From NCBI GenBank assembly GCA_035048485.1, contig CM068588.1:24574324-24638323 (forward strand): a DNA stretch of 64,000 bases. Reading direction: 5' to 3'. A program made the position numbers and the translations under genes. Source of the DNA: Pteria penguin (lineage: Eukaryota > Mollusca > Bivalvia > Pterioida > Pteriidae). The notes beneath the pieces were generated by a model. The model did no database searches and had not been told where the DNA came from. It saw only the letters and a list, made by a program, of their open reading frames with translations. Below are positions 63,167 through 64,000 of this stretch, piece by piece; the first letter of the stretch is position 1, and each line of letters opens with the position of its first letter.

Positions 63167-64000
63167 GATTACAGCAATATGGGCACAATCTATCTTCAAC
63201 ACTTAAGCCTTCGTATCTACCAGTTTCCAATCTAATAAAAGCTACACCACAGCGAAAATTTGCTAACGCACTACGTCATATTCATACTTACATAATTTTC
63301 TATTTCAAAGTTACTTTTAAATTTACAATTTATTTCCACCAGTACCCTTTTTTGCATGAGGACGTGGCAATTATCTGGTCCATTCAGTAACATACTTAGA
63401 CATATCGTCTTCCTGAATTCTTTGAATCAAGCTCTTGAGCTCAAAACGATCTATATTATCAAGTAAATCAAGACTTTGTAGCTTCTGACAGATATGATAA
63501 TTCCAGTTTTACACTCTACCTTCTTAAAATCAGCCCATTGTAAAAGTGACGAATAACACAAGCGTACAATTTTATATACATAGGAGTCCATCCCATATCT
63601 CCTGCACCTGCAGCATTTGGTGCATATCTGTTTACCCCAAAAGTAAAAACGGCACGCTCTATTTTGAATAGCTTCAATATAAGAGTATTGTTTGGTGCCT
63701 CAAACAGCTGCAGCATAACTTATAACAGGAGATACAGTATTGTCATATAATTTCTTAAAACAGTAAAAGGCAAACCACCTGCTGCTTTCACTTTAGCAAT
63801 AAGCAAGCCTAGTGCTCTGTTAGCTGATTCGGCATTACAATTAGCAGTAATGTTAAAATCTAAAAACTCGTGTAATAACAATCCTAGATATATATAACTA
63901 TCAGTAATTTCTAAAACCTCATTTCCATACTTAAATATAAAAGTACTCCTTTGTATGGATTTTGGCCTAAAGTGAACCACCTTTGACTTGGATATATTTA
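63167..64000 (-). mobile_element. LINE reverse transcriptase C-terminal half, continues beyond window
   Basis: The minus strand from the right edge encodes YGNEVLEITDSYIYLGLLLH and a frameshifted continuation including CRFYFGVNRYAPNAA-like sequence, WTPMYIKLYACVIRHF and RLETGRYEGLSVEDRLCPYC. These are typical of the segment between the reverse transcriptase and the terminal Cys/His motif. It stops abruptly at 63167, next to the 3' end of the plus-strand fragment. Confidence 0.7.

Noticed and set aside
62690..64000. Twin-primed LINE insertion
   Set aside because: In twin priming the inverted 5' piece should lie on the left of the plus-strand 3' piece. Here it is on the right.

Overview
This is a eukaryotic nuclear window of AT-rich, intron-dense DNA full of tRNA-derived SINEs, non-LTR retrotransposon remnants, microsatellites and minisatellites. 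The repeat repertoire (two SINE families, repeats reading 'aaggtcaaggtcac', LINE tails in short tandem repeats) and two vertebrate-like gene families suggest a lophotrochozoan, probably a bivalve or other mollusc. The taxon is an inference. The sequence itself only shows a metazoan with a ciliary gene and a carnitine-pathway-type gene family.

Three multi-exon genes were assembled by splice phase and homology. (1) 507-19526, plus strand: the 3' 17 exons of a CFAP20DC (C3orf67) homologue, entering from beyond the left edge. It ends in a conserved Cys/Tyr-rich tail; three introns carry large minisatellites. (2) 30334-38729, plus strand: a complete 13-exon gamma-butyrobetaine dioxygenase-like (BBOX1-like) gene, 'copy A'. 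(3) 60071-45013, minus strand: a second complete 13-exon BBOX1-like gene, 'copy B'. Copies A and B are tail to tail, and all 13 coding exons can be read with equal lengths (about 400 aa each; the exon 3 donor of A may add one codon). They are therefore an inverted duplication. A minus-strand LINE remnant (39.5-42.0 kb) lies between them.

Both copies keep the Fe(II) ligands (His-Leu-Asp and a distal His) and the 2-oxoglutarate Arg. Compared with human BBOX1 as I remember it, substrate-pocket positions differ in both copies, and copy B has lost one zinc-ligand Cys, so the substrate may not be gamma-butyrobetaine.

The most striking signal is in intron 5 of the BBOX1-like genes. In copy B about 2.4 kb (51057-53444) consists of roughly 70 copies of a 34-bp unit, which is a copy of the end of exon 5 plus its 5' splice site. 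On the gene's strand most units read ...GACACTATAGTGAAG|GTGAGT.... The same exon-end/donor unit, also 34 bp, is present as a shorter, decayed array in copy A (32231-32515). The array probably predates the gene duplication and provides dozens of decoy donors, many a better U1 match than the authentic AAA|GTGAGT site of copy B. Copy A also has a triplicated 3' splice site before exon 2.

The regions at 19.5-30.3 kb, 38.8-45.0 kb and 60.1-64.0 kb hold only repeats and transposon debris, with no further host gene that I can support.
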